This document shows positions 7,603 to 15,201 of a DNA stretch of 64,000 bases, piece after piece (positions within the stretch are counted from its first letter, which is position 1; each line of letters begins with the position of its first letter). The notes beneath the pieces are model-generated. The model was not told where the DNA came from. It saw only the letters and a program-made list of their open reading frames with translations, and searched no databases. Source of the stretch: Chitinophaga dinghuensis (GTDB taxonomy: Bacteria > Bacteroidota > Bacteroidia > Chitinophagales > Chitinophagaceae); NCBI RefSeq assembly GCF_003259435.1, contig NZ_QLMA01000003.1:186001-250000 (forward strand). The letters run 5' to 3'. The translations under genes were made by a program, and so were the position numbers.

Positions 7603-8052
7603 ATGAATCAATATTTCTATTCAACAGTGGCCTTTCTGGGTGGTATTTTCCTGGCTTTACAGGCGGGCTTTAATGCACAGTTGGGAACCATATTGAAGAA
7701 ACCCATCTTAGCCTCCATTTCCCAATCAATTAGCAGTTTACTATTCGCGACAGTTTTCTTTTTACTGTTCTCCAATCAACTCCCCAGTATCCAGACGGCC
7801 AAACAAATTCCCTGGTATCTTTGGTTTATCAGCGGCCTGTTCAGTGTAACCGGTATCACGCTATACTATATTACAATTCCTAAATTAGGTATGGCAAAGA
7901 TGATTTCTTTAGGCTTATGTGGACAACTTCTGATATCCGCTTTAGCAGGACATTTTGGTTGGCTGGGACTACCAGTAGAGGCTATCTCATGGAGAAAAAC
8001 AATAGGAATAGCAGCTATGTTAACAGGTATTATTTTAATTAATTCTAAATAA
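7603..8052 (+). CDS. Small DMT-family (DUF606/YdcZ-like) transporter
   Basis: Inner-membrane protein of 149 residues with about five hydrophobic helices and short loops. The sequence GGIFLALQAGFNAQLGTILKKP near the N-terminus and the final AAMLTGIILINSK resemble the DUF606 half-size transporters of the drug/metabolite superfamily, which act as dimers. The transported compound is unknown. It follows a Crp-type regulator by 54 bp and has its own -7 element almost touching the ATG. It ends 6 bp before the GNAT gene, so the two share a transcript. Confidence 0.78.
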   Translation: MNQYFYSTVAFLGGIFLALQAGFNAQLGTILKKPILASISQSISSLLFATVFFLLFSNQLPSIQTAKQIPWYLWFISGLFSVTGITLYYITIPKLGMAKMISLGLCGQLLISALAGHFGWLGLPVEAISWRKTIGIAAMLTGIILINSK

Positions 8053-8058
8053 AGTAGC

Positions 8059-8790
8059 ATGGAAAATTTGAATCAGCAGAGTATAGATAACCTGACTTCT
8101 TTATGGTTGGCAGCAGGTATAGCATTCGGCAATTATCAACAACATACCGCATTCGATTCCATTCAGGTGCCTGGATCGGAATGGCCCAACAGAATCTGGC
8201 TGAAGAGCGCCATTTCCCCGGAAGTATTGAGTGATGCGGCAGATTTCAGCAGGAATAATCAGCTGCCTCTCACATTGAGTCATTGGGGCGATTTTGAAAA
8301 TAGTTTACAGCCCCTGTTTGAAGCGGCCGGCTTTGAAGCGAAATCAACACAAATTGGGATGTCCCTGAAACTATCCACTCCTTTTGAACATCCCGGCCGG
8401 ATCAGCTTGGAAACAGTGACCACTTCTGAGCAGGCGAAGATTTGGGCTGAACTATATCCACAGAGTTTTGGTTATACTATTTCCGCAGAGATTCTAGAAA
8501 AGGCAAATCATACGGTCCAGTTTTACCTGGTCAGGAAAGAAGAACAGGCTATCGGAACAGCCATGATACTGGAATCGAATGGAGTTGTCGGGATTCATGG
8601 GGTAGGCATTATCCCGGATTTCAGAAAGCAGGGTTTTGCAGAAGAGGTGATGGCGGTCTTACTAAACAATGCAATAGCAAAAAATATAAAACTGGCTACC
8701 CTGCAATCCTCCGCCATGGGAAAAAATATATACCAAAAGTTAGGGTTCACAGCAGATTTTCTGATGACCAATTATCGGTTGAAAATTTAA
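8059..8790 (+). CDS. GNAT-family N-acetyltransferase
   Basis: 243 residues. The C-terminal half carries the acetyl-CoA binding pattern of the GNAT fold (GVVGIHGVGIIPDFRKQGFAEEVMAVLL, then LATLQSSAMGKNIYQKLGF). The N-terminal half is less conserved and may be a degenerate second GNAT lobe. The acceptor substrate is unknown. It lies 6 bp after the transporter gene and 4 bp before the dienelactone hydrolase gene, indicating tight co-transcription. Confidence 0.82.
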   Translation: MENLNQQSIDNLTSLWLAAGIAFGNYQQHTAFDSIQVPGSEWPNRIWLKSAISPEVLSDAADFSRNNQLPLTLSHWGDFENSLQPLFEAAGFEAKSTQIGMSLKLSTPFEHPGRISLETVTTSEQAKIWAELYPQSFGYTISAEILEKANHTVQFYLVRKEEQAIGTAMILESNGVVGIHGVGIIPDFRKQGFAEEVMAVLLNNAIAKNIKLATLQSSAMGKNIYQKLGFTADFLMTNYRLKI

Positions 8791-8794
8791 ACTT

Positions 8795-9673
8795 ATGAAC
8801 AAAGCAGATATCAATCCTACAGTTTTTGAATTGTACAACGATTACGCGCATAACCGCATCAGCAAAGAAGATTTTACGGACCGGCTATCGGCTTACGCTA
8901 CCAACGGCTGGACGGTCCCTGCACTGATATCTTACCTGACGCCGGACTATATAGCCGCTATCCAGGTGAAAGCAGATGATCCGCGCATTGTCTCCTCTTA
9001 TATAACCTATCCATCTCCCAAAGGAGGAGGCACTATAAAAGCCTTGCTATGTATCCCTGCCGGGAATACTGGAAAACTCCCGGGAATTATAGTAGTGCAT
9101 GAAAACAGGGGACTGAACCCTCACATTGAAGACGTCGCCAGACGCGCCGCCCTGGAAGGGTTTATTAGTCTCGCTCCGGATGCTTTAAGTCCGTTAGGCG
9201 GTTACCCCGGAAATGATGATGATGGACGTGCCTTGCATAGTAAAAGAGATCCAAAGGAAATGCTGGAGGATTTCATCGCTGGCTTTACCTACTTACAACA
9301 TCATGCAAATTGCAATGGGAAAATAGGCGTGGTAGGGTTCTGCTTCGGCGGTTGGATTTCCAATATGATGGCGGCACGCATTCCGGAATTGCTGGCAGCC
9401 GCACCATTCTATGGAATGCAGGCCCCGCTGGAAGAAGTACCTGCTATCCAGGCTGCGCTACAGCTACATTATGCTGCCTCTGATGCGAGCATCAACGCAG
9501 GCATCGCGGCTTATGAAAAAGCGTTGCAGGATAATGATAAGGACTTCGTCGTTTATCATTACCCGAATACCCATCATGGCTTTCATAATGATACCACGCC
9601 AAGATATGATAAGGATGCCGCTGTGCTGGCATGGACGCGTACCATTACTTTTTTCAAAAAGAAGCTGCAATAA
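8795..9673 (+). CDS. Dienelactone hydrolase family protein
   Basis: Alpha/beta hydrolase of 292 residues. The nucleophile elbow is GFCFGG with Cys183, as in carboxymethylenebutenolidase, instead of the Ser of most alpha/beta hydrolases. PGIIVVHENRGLNPHIEDVARR (from about residue 96) is the typical oxyanion region, and a C-terminal HHGFHND supplies the catalytic His. An N-terminal extension of about 60 residues precedes the hydrolase core. Last gene of the 6952-9673 cluster and closed by a strong terminator. The true substrate is unknown; the name follows the fold and does not prove aromatic degradation. Confidence 0.85.
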   Translation: MNKADINPTVFELYNDYAHNRISKEDFTDRLSAYATNGWTVPALISYLTPDYIAAIQVKADDPRIVSSYITYPSPKGGGTIKALLCIPAGNTGKLPGIIVVHENRGLNPHIEDVARRAALEGFISLAPDALSPLGGYPGNDDDGRALHSKRDPKEMLEDFIAGFTYLQHHANCNGKIGVVGFCFGGWISNMMAARIPELLAAAPFYGMQAPLEEVPAIQAALQLHYAASDASINAGIAAYEKALQDNDKDFVVYHYPNTHHGFHNDTTPRYDKDAAVLAWTRTITFFKKKLQ

Positions 9674-9700
9674 CTGTTTAGCACTCCATCTACATATATT

Positions 9701-9733
9701 AAAGCCGGATGAATGTATCACTCATCCGGCTTT
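9701..9733 (+). terminator. Intrinsic terminator after dienelactone hydrolase gene
   Basis: Perfect 12-bp stem AAAGCCGGATGA / TCATCCGGCTTT with a 9-base loop. It works on paper in either direction. Confidence 0.85.
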
Positions 9734-9782
9734 CCTGTTTATTTTTAAGTAATTTCAGTCATTCAGAAACGATAGTAAGCTT

Positions 9783-10220
9783 ATGGAAATAGAAATACTT
9801 TCAGTAGAAAACCTGCCCTCATTGATGCCCCTGGTTGCTGGCCTTTGGAGTGATGGTGATATAGAAGAGGAAACTGATAATTTCCAACAAATAATACCTG
9901 CTCAGGATGAACTTTGCTTGCTTGCCAGAGAACAGGAAGAATACATTGGATTCATCCATGTGGGTATTCGGCAGGATTATGTAGAAGGTGCAATCGATTT
10001 ACCGGTTGCATATGTGGAAGCGGTGTATGTGAAGCCGGCGTTTCAGCAGCAGGGTATTGCCAGAAAATTAATGTTGGCAGCAGAAGACTGGGCCAGGAAG
10101 ATGGGACTCAGTCAATTGGCATCTGATACAAGTATCTCCAATAATACCAGTATAGATTTTCATAAGAAGATTGGGTTCGAAGAAGCAGCCAGGATTGTCT
10201 GCTTTATAAAAAAGTTATAA
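9783..10220 (+). CDS. GNAT acetyltransferase resembling aminoglycoside 6'-N-acetyltransferases
   Basis: 145 residues, the size of AAC(6') enzymes. The pattern VAYVEAVYVKPAFQQQGIARKLMLAAEDWARKMG is the acetyl-CoA site. The following stretch SDTSISNNTSIDFHKKIGFEE and the ending RIVCFIKKL closely follow the AAC(6')-I signature (ASDT..N..S...H..lGFEE..r.v.f.K). The gene stands alone between a terminator and a 307-bp gap, without integron or mobile sequences. Resistance activity is an inference from sequence similarity; many chromosomal relatives are silent or use other amines. Confidence 0.75.
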   Translation: MEIEILSVENLPSLMPLVAGLWSDGDIEEETDNFQQIIPAQDELCLLAREQEEYIGFIHVGIRQDYVEGAIDLPVAYVEAVYVKPAFQQQGIARKLMLAAEDWARKMGLSQLASDTSISNNTSIDFHKKIGFEEAARIVCFIKKL

Positions 10221-10527
10221 GTCTTCACAAGATCGCTTCATTATCAACAAAGAATTGATTTGTAGTGTAATATAAAAGAGTGGTACTGTATCTGTTACTG
10301 CACTATCTGTTTCCCCATGCAGTCACTATTTTGATGGACGGTCAAAAAAGCCCCTTCTATGCCGGCCTTGTCTGCCGGAATATTCCTAACTTTTATAAAT
10401 GTTGTTACAAAGATAACTACTGCTATTTGCGCCCCTATGGTAGACGAACTACAGGCTACCTACATCTCGCCATAGGTGCGAAAAAACTGGTATCTATTAT
10501 TATTCCTCACACTACAAAAATCAAGTA
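10221..10527. other. Gene-free stretch with imperfect inverted repeat
   Basis: No convincing gene. CGCCCCTATGG (10430-10440) and CCATAGGTGCG (10470-10480) form an 11-bp inverted repeat with one mismatch. If transcribed it would fold in the leader of the DUF2911 gene. No TAnnTTTG match was found close to that gene. Confidence 0.4.
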
Positions 10528-11631
10528 ATGAAAAAGACAATCATTGCCTGTGTATTCCTGTTAACGACCATTTCTACTTATGCACAATTCAACACAGTAC
10601 CTAGTGGTGATAATAAACGCGCTTCCGTCAGCGAAGGTATTGGCATTACACAAGTGACCATTAATTACAGCCGCCCTGGCGTTAGAAACAGAGAGGGGCA
10701 CATCTGGGGAGAGGTAGTACATAAAGGTTATGCTAACCTGGGCTTCGGTACCTCTAAAGCTGCACCCTGGCGTGCTGGCGCTAATGAAAATACCACCGTT
10801 ACATTTTCCACAGATGTAATGGTAAACGGTCAGCCACTGGCTGCCGGTACCTATGGCTTCTTTGTAGCCTATGACCCCAATGAAAGTACCCTGATCTTTT
10901 CCAAAAATGCTAGCTCCTGGGGCAGCTTCTATTATGATCCGAATGAAGATGTGCTGCGTATAAAAGTTAAGCCTGTGGCCACAGACAAAAGTGTGGAATG
11001 GCTGAAATATGAATTTATTGATGAAACGCCCACCAGCGCTACTGTTGCATTGGAATGGGAAAAACTGATGATCCCATTTAAGATAGACGTAGATCTGGTA
11101 AAAACACAGATCGCTTCTTTCCGCAAAGAATTAAGAGGTACCAGTGGCTTTGCCTGGCAATCCTGGGACGCAGCAGCCAGCTTCTGCGCACAGCATAATA
11201 CAAACCTCCCGGAAGCCCTGTTATGGGCCGATTCAGCCACCAGCATCAGCACAGGAGGCTCACTGAGCTTCCAGGCATGGAGTACTAAATCTGCTATCCT
11301 GGACAGCCTTGGCCGCCACGAAGAGGCTATTACTGTCATGAAAAAGGCGCTGCCCTTCGGAAGCCTCAATGATCTGTATTTCTATGCCCGGCAACTGGCG
11401 CATCTGAAACAAGGAAAAGAAGCCTTCGATATCTTCAAGTTAAACTACGATAAACACCCCGACGAATTCCTCACCAACGCTGGCATGGCCCGGGGATACT
11501 CCGCAATCGGCGACTATAAAAAAGCATTAGGCTATGCCCAGAAATCCCGCGCACAAGCGCCAGACCTGCCCAATAAAGACAGACTTGACAAAATGATAAA
11601 AACCCTGCAGGAAGGAAAAGATATTAACTGA
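10528..11631 (+). CDS. DUF2911 domain protein with C-terminal TPR region
   Basis: Secreted protein of 367 residues with a signal peptide ending at TYAQ. The N-terminal half is a DUF2911 domain (VSEGIGITQVTINYSRPGVRNREG, WRAGANENTTVTFSTDVMVNGQ, GTYGFFVAYD). The C-terminal half has helical tetratricopeptide-like repeats (AWSTKSAILDSLGRHEEAITVMKKAL and AMARGYSAIGDYKKALGYAQKSRAQ-like segments). DUF2911 proteins are common in Bacteroidota and have no known biochemical role. Single-gene unit bounded downstream by a two-way terminator. Confidence 0.85.
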   Translation: MKKTIIACVFLLTTISTYAQFNTVPSGDNKRASVSEGIGITQVTINYSRPGVRNREGHIWGEVVHKGYANLGFGTSKAAPWRAGANENTTVTFSTDVMVNGQPLAAGTYGFFVAYDPNESTLIFSKNASSWGSFYYDPNEDVLRIKVKPVATDKSVEWLKYEFIDETPTSATVALEWEKLMIPFKIDVDLVKTQIASFRKELRGTSGFAWQSWDAAASFCAQHNTNLPEALLWADSATSISTGGSLSFQAWSTKSAILDSLGRHEEAITVMKKALPFGSLNDLYFYARQLAHLKQGKEAFDIFKLNYDKHPDEFLTNAGMARGYSAIGDYKKALGYAQKSRAQAPDLPNKDRLDKMIKTLQEGKDIN

Positions 11632-11657
11632 TAGTCCTGCTTGCAAAAGACTATAAA

Positions 11658-11695
11658 ACAACAAACCTCAGATCATCAGATCCGAGGTTTGTTGT
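11658..11695. terminator. Bidirectional terminator between convergent genes
   Basis: Stem AACAACAAACCTC / GAGGTTTGTTGTT-type (12 bp) with T-rich and A-rich flanks. It serves the DUF2911 gene on the plus strand and the metzincin gene on the minus strand. Confidence 0.8.
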
Positions 11696-11718
11696 TTGTT
11701 TAAAAATTCATACTAGAA

Positions 11719-12498
11719 TTAATAAACGTCATATGGCGGTTTCAGACTATAATACCAATTAATTTGTGCCAGATCGCCTTTTGTGAAAATGTAAAACGGA
11801 TTAGTGCCAGCATCAAAATCAGTGGGTGCTTCATCATATCCTGTCAATGAATACAGCGAATTATAACTAGACATAATCGCCAGAGAAGGGTCCTGAGCTG
11901 TTTTATGAGTATTAGGGATCGCCATTTCCGCTACGTTGGCATCATAATCTCCGCCAGATACGGCACCTGTATGTCCATACCCAAGCGTATGCAGGAATTC
12001 GTGAACAATTAAGCGGGTATAATATACATGCGCCCATTTTAAACTGGTCTGATTTAAATCGAGGTTAATAGAAATCAGATCGCCCACTCTGCCTGATCCA
12101 TCAGGGATATGTGCCCATGCTGGCGCCGAATTTGTTCCGCTGTTATCCCCTCTGATCACCACATCATAAGTGGTTCCCAGTGTAGGCAGCACATCGCCGT
12201 AGGTGATACTGGTAATGTTGATATTGGGAGATATCTGACTTAGGTACTTTTGGGCTACAGGAAGCGCAGATTTAACGGCCATTGCAATCACGTTTCCGTC
12301 GGCGCCGGAAAGCTTGTTATCCACGAATACAGTGATGTTTTTGCTTCGAGTAAAATCTACCTTTTTATTAAACCAGATATTGTCTGCCGGTTTAATGGAG
12401 GTCAGATTATTTTCGAAATACAATTCCTCCTGTTTGCTGGGTTTGCTGCAGCTAAAGCATAATAGTAGGGCTGCTATGATGAAATATTTTTGTTGCAT
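11719..12498 (-). CDS. Metzincin-like zinc metalloprotease lipoprotein
   Basis: 259 residues with a lipoprotein signal (LLLCFSC, lipidated Cys17), so it is anchored in a membrane, probably the outer one. The zinc site is HEFLHTLGYGH (H166, E167, H170, H176), the extended HExxHxxGxxH motif of metzincins. SLAIMSSY (Met209) is a plausible Met-turn. It is the last gene of a SusC/SusD locus and lies 29 bp after the DUF1735-like gene. Bacteroidota also have zinc metallohydrolase lipoproteins linked to SusC/D import that are not true metzincins, so the exact family is open. Role inferred: cleavage of a protein or glycoprotein substrate at the surface. Confidence 0.8.
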   Translation of the reverse strand: MQQKYFIIAALLLCFSCSKPSKQEELYFENNLTSIKPADNIWFNKKVDFTRSKNITVFVDNKLSGADGNVIAMAVKSALPVAQKYLSQISPNINITSITYGDVLPTLGTTYDVVIRGDNSGTNSAPAWAHIPDGSGRVGDLISINLDLNQTSLKWAHVYYTRLIVHEFLHTLGYGHTGAVSGGDYDANVAEMAIPNTHKTAQDPSLAIMSSYNSLYSLTGYDEAPTDFDAGTNPFYIFTKGDLAQINWYYSLKPPYDVY

Positions 12499-12527
12499 AA
12501 AGAACGTGTTCCAGGTTAAATAATAAA

Positions 12528-13571
12528 TTAAGGTCGGTCACTTACAAAAGTCAGGTTATCATAAAACCAAACTTTAGATCCTTTCCATCCGCCTGTAAAG
12601 GAGCCATCATACATGAGGTAATAGGCTTTTACATTTCGGGTAACAGGGTCCCAGGCGGAATTGGCTGCCTCTGTAGGATCTGGACTTAATGCAGCAGAAC
12701 GCCCTCTTACCGGATCTGGCTGTCCAAAATAATTGGTGACACGCGTGATCTGACCATTCCCGTTAGGATTGAAATGCAGTACAGGGCAAAAGTATCCATA
12801 CCAACTCCAGGCGTTACCTGATTTACTCCAGAGCAGATGCCCATTTACCGGCTGATTGTTAGGATCTTTGGAATTAGGATAATCGTGATATACATAAGCA
12901 TCTCTCATCAGACAAGTGGAATCATCTATCGTCACCAGTTCTACTGTTGTACTACCAATAAAAACATTATCAGGAACCTGGTAGTCGGTCATACCACCGG
13001 AGCGCAGTGAATAGAAGCCATCGTATTTATTTCTAACGACCATTTTATAATATACATAGAACCTGTCAGCGCTGATAGATAACGGTTTGGGCACTTCGGC
13101 AATATTATAGGCGATCATGTATTTGTCGTCCGACAGCACTTTCAGCGTATTCACCACCAGTTTAAAGTATCCCACATTTTTGCCGGCAGGTATCGTCACT
13201 TTCAAATTTTCACTGACAATGGTGTTCTCCGGAAAGAAACTCCAGTTCGTTCCCTGAGCGAGGTTGTATTTAGCAATTGCAGCCGTATCTCGTGCAAGCG
13301 TTACCGTTACATCATGATCCAATGGACCAGTGGTGCTGCCGAGGTAAACCGGAATGGTCATGGTATCTGTGGCGCTCAGAGTGGATGGCAGCCTGCTGAT
13401 TGTTTTCATCCGGCTGTTGATGGAGGTGGTAGCCCCATCATCCAATGGCGCTAATTCCACAATTTTGGTGGCCGGTACATCAGACACGGATATACCGAAT
13501 TTATCTTTCAGGCATGACTGCATGGTAACTGCCAAAAGACTTATATAGATTAGGTTGATATGTTTTTTCAT
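12528..13571 (-). CDS. DUF1735/DUF4361-like surface lipoprotein of Sus-type locus
   Basis: 347 residues with a lipoprotein signal (LAVTMQSC). The N-terminal portion resembles DUF1735 (the BT_3987-type domain): TMTIPVYLGSTTGPLDHDVTVTLARD, then TIPAGKNVGYFKLVV. The C-terminal part begins NKYDGFYSLRSGGMTDY and resembles DUF4361. Such lipoproteins accompany SusC/SusD pairs and are thought to bind ligand at the cell surface. It lies 27 bp after susD and before a metalloprotease gene. Binding specificity cannot be told. Confidence 0.75.
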   Translation of the reverse strand: MKKHINLIYISLLAVTMQSCLKDKFGISVSDVPATKIVELAPLDDGATTSINSRMKTISRLPSTLSATDTMTIPVYLGSTTGPLDHDVTVTLARDTAAIAKYNLAQGTNWSFFPENTIVSENLKVTIPAGKNVGYFKLVVNTLKVLSDDKYMIAYNIAEVPKPLSISADRFYVYYKMVVRNKYDGFYSLRSGGMTDYQVPDNVFIGSTTVELVTIDDSTCLMRDAYVYHDYPNSKDPNNQPVNGHLLWSKSGNAWSWYGYFCPVLHFNPNGNGQITRVTNYFGQPDPVRGRSAALSPDPTEAANSAWDPVTRNVKAYYLMYDGSFTGGWKGSKVWFYDNLTFVSDRP

Positions 13572-13598
13572 CTTTAAATAGTTTGTAAGGACTATAAA

Positions 13599-15176
13599 TT
13601 ATCTTCCCCAGAATATTTTTTTGGTGAGTAAATCTTCTCCTTGCGCTTTTACATTCACTGCGTTGGTAGCGTATTCCAGGCTAGGATAGAATACTCTTTT
13701 TGGTAAGGCAGGCGCGCCTGGATATTTGGAACCATAGATGTAAGTAGGCCATCCCGTACGTCTGAAATCGGCATATGGTTCAAATGGATTTACGCCATTC
13801 ATGGAAATCCATTTCTGTGATAAGATGGTTTGTAGTGGATCAGAGCTTAAGTCAATATTGAAATTGTTGACCTTACCGGTGGTCTGTGCCATGTAACCAT
13901 TTGCATCTGCAATAGCGTCTGCTGGCTGATAATAAAGATTACCAGATGGATCAGGCAATGAACCTTTGTACAGGTAAGTGAAGTTGGCACGAACGCCATT
14001 TTTGTATAACTCTTTATAGTCGCCAGGAATAAGGCCTCTGTAGGCTGCCTCTGCCTGGAGGAAAAAGCTTTCGAAAGCGGTGAGCATTGGTATAGGCTGA
14101 TTCACATTTTTGATAATGCCAAAGCCATTGCTACCCGCAAAACTGCCATTAACATTGTCTCCCCATGATAAACCTGATAGTGTATCATTGTTGGCAGTAG
14201 GTACGCCGAAATAACCTCCTTTAAAATGGTCCGGGTTTTTATCATACGGGGCATACATTCTGTATAGACGCCAGTCGCCATATCCATTGAATCCATCCCA
14301 ATAGAAGTTAACCGCAGCGGCATTTGCGCGATAGTAATTGTAGCTGGATGTTTGCTGGTTTTGACTGATGTTCCAGAATCTCTCCACGAATGGATTACCT
14401 TTTCCGCTTTGATTGAAAAATCCTGGGTTTGCATTTCCTTCCGACTGCACATTTGAAATGTATCCGTCAGTTGCTGCACTAGTCAATAAATGTTGTAATG
14501 CAGTGGCATAGTAAGGCGGTTTAGTACCTACCTGACTCACTCTGAGCAAGAGTCTTAACTGGAGAGTGTTAATAAATTTAATCCAGTTAGACTTACTGCC
14601 ATTATACATAATATCCCCTTTCGGTAAGTTCCCGTTCCAGTTTTTAATCAAGTCCCTGGCACTGTCCAGTTGCTGATATAAGTCATTGTAAATAGTGGCC
14701 GCATCATCGTAGGCAGGCGTAGGATATCTGTCTATTTGCAACGCCTGTGTGTAAGGAATATTTCCAAACAGATCAACCAGGTTATGATAACAGATAACGT
14801 TCATCGTTTTCACAATACCTCTGTAGAAGTTATTACCGTTGGCATGTTGATCTATGTACCGCAAATTACCGAGGTATCCGTAGTAACTGGTCCACATACC
14901 CTGGAACCACTTATTGTCGAAAGTGTAATTGAACACGTATGAATTCACAAAGGAGCCACCGCCGATCGTCCAATATCCCATCCAGTAAGACATGTCGTCG
15001 GAGCCCATATGCTGTATGTAAGCAATGTTCTTCAACTGTGGAGATAATACCAGGTCTACATCGACATTGTTGGGATTATTGGGATTGTTTTCATTTATAT
15101 CGAAGTATGTTTTTGAACAGGAAGAAATCCCGGCGATCAAGAACAATACGATTATATATTTAGTGAGTACTTTCAT
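13599..15176 (-). CDS. SusD/RagB-family outer-membrane lipoprotein
   Basis: 525 residues. The lipoprotein signal (IIVLFLIAGISSC) is followed by NENNPNNPNN, typical of SusD-like_2 proteins. The middle consists of TPR-like helices (KTMNVICYHNLVDLFGNIPYTQAL; SNWIKFINTLQLRLLLRV), and the end (FFLQAEAAYRGLIPG; EPYADFRRTGWPTY) also fits the family. SusD caps the SusC channel and captures ligand. An open frame continues upstream into susC, but ATG 15176 directly precedes the signal peptide and leaves a 25-bp gap to susC, so it is the start. The absence of a glycosidase and presence of a protease nearby suggest a proteinaceous ligand. Confidence 0.9.
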   Translation of the reverse strand: MKVLTKYIIVLFLIAGISSCSKTYFDINENNPNNPNNVDVDLVLSPQLKNIAYIQHMGSDDMSYWMGYWTIGGGSFVNSYVFNYTFDNKWFQGMWTSYYGYLGNLRYIDQHANGNNFYRGIVKTMNVICYHNLVDLFGNIPYTQALQIDRYPTPAYDDAATIYNDLYQQLDSARDLIKNWNGNLPKGDIMYNGSKSNWIKFINTLQLRLLLRVSQVGTKPPYYATALQHLLTSAATDGYISNVQSEGNANPGFFNQSGKGNPFVERFWNISQNQQTSSYNYYRANAAAVNFYWDGFNGYGDWRLYRMYAPYDKNPDHFKGGYFGVPTANNDTLSGLSWGDNVNGSFAGSNGFGIIKNVNQPIPMLTAFESFFLQAEAAYRGLIPGDYKELYKNGVRANFTYLYKGSLPDPSGNLYYQPADAIADANGYMAQTTGKVNNFNIDLSSDPLQTILSQKWISMNGVNPFEPYADFRRTGWPTYIYGSKYPGAPALPKRVFYPSLEYATNAVNVKAQGEDLLTKKIFWGR

Positions 15177-15201
15177 TTTGTAAAAGTTTCCTGTTGAATA
15201 A

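Noticed and set aside
10280..10528. 82-codon frame starting with GTG upstream of the DUF2911 gene
   Set aside because: No family, no promoter, unusual composition rich in Cys and Tyr, and it runs into the next start; treated as non-coding.
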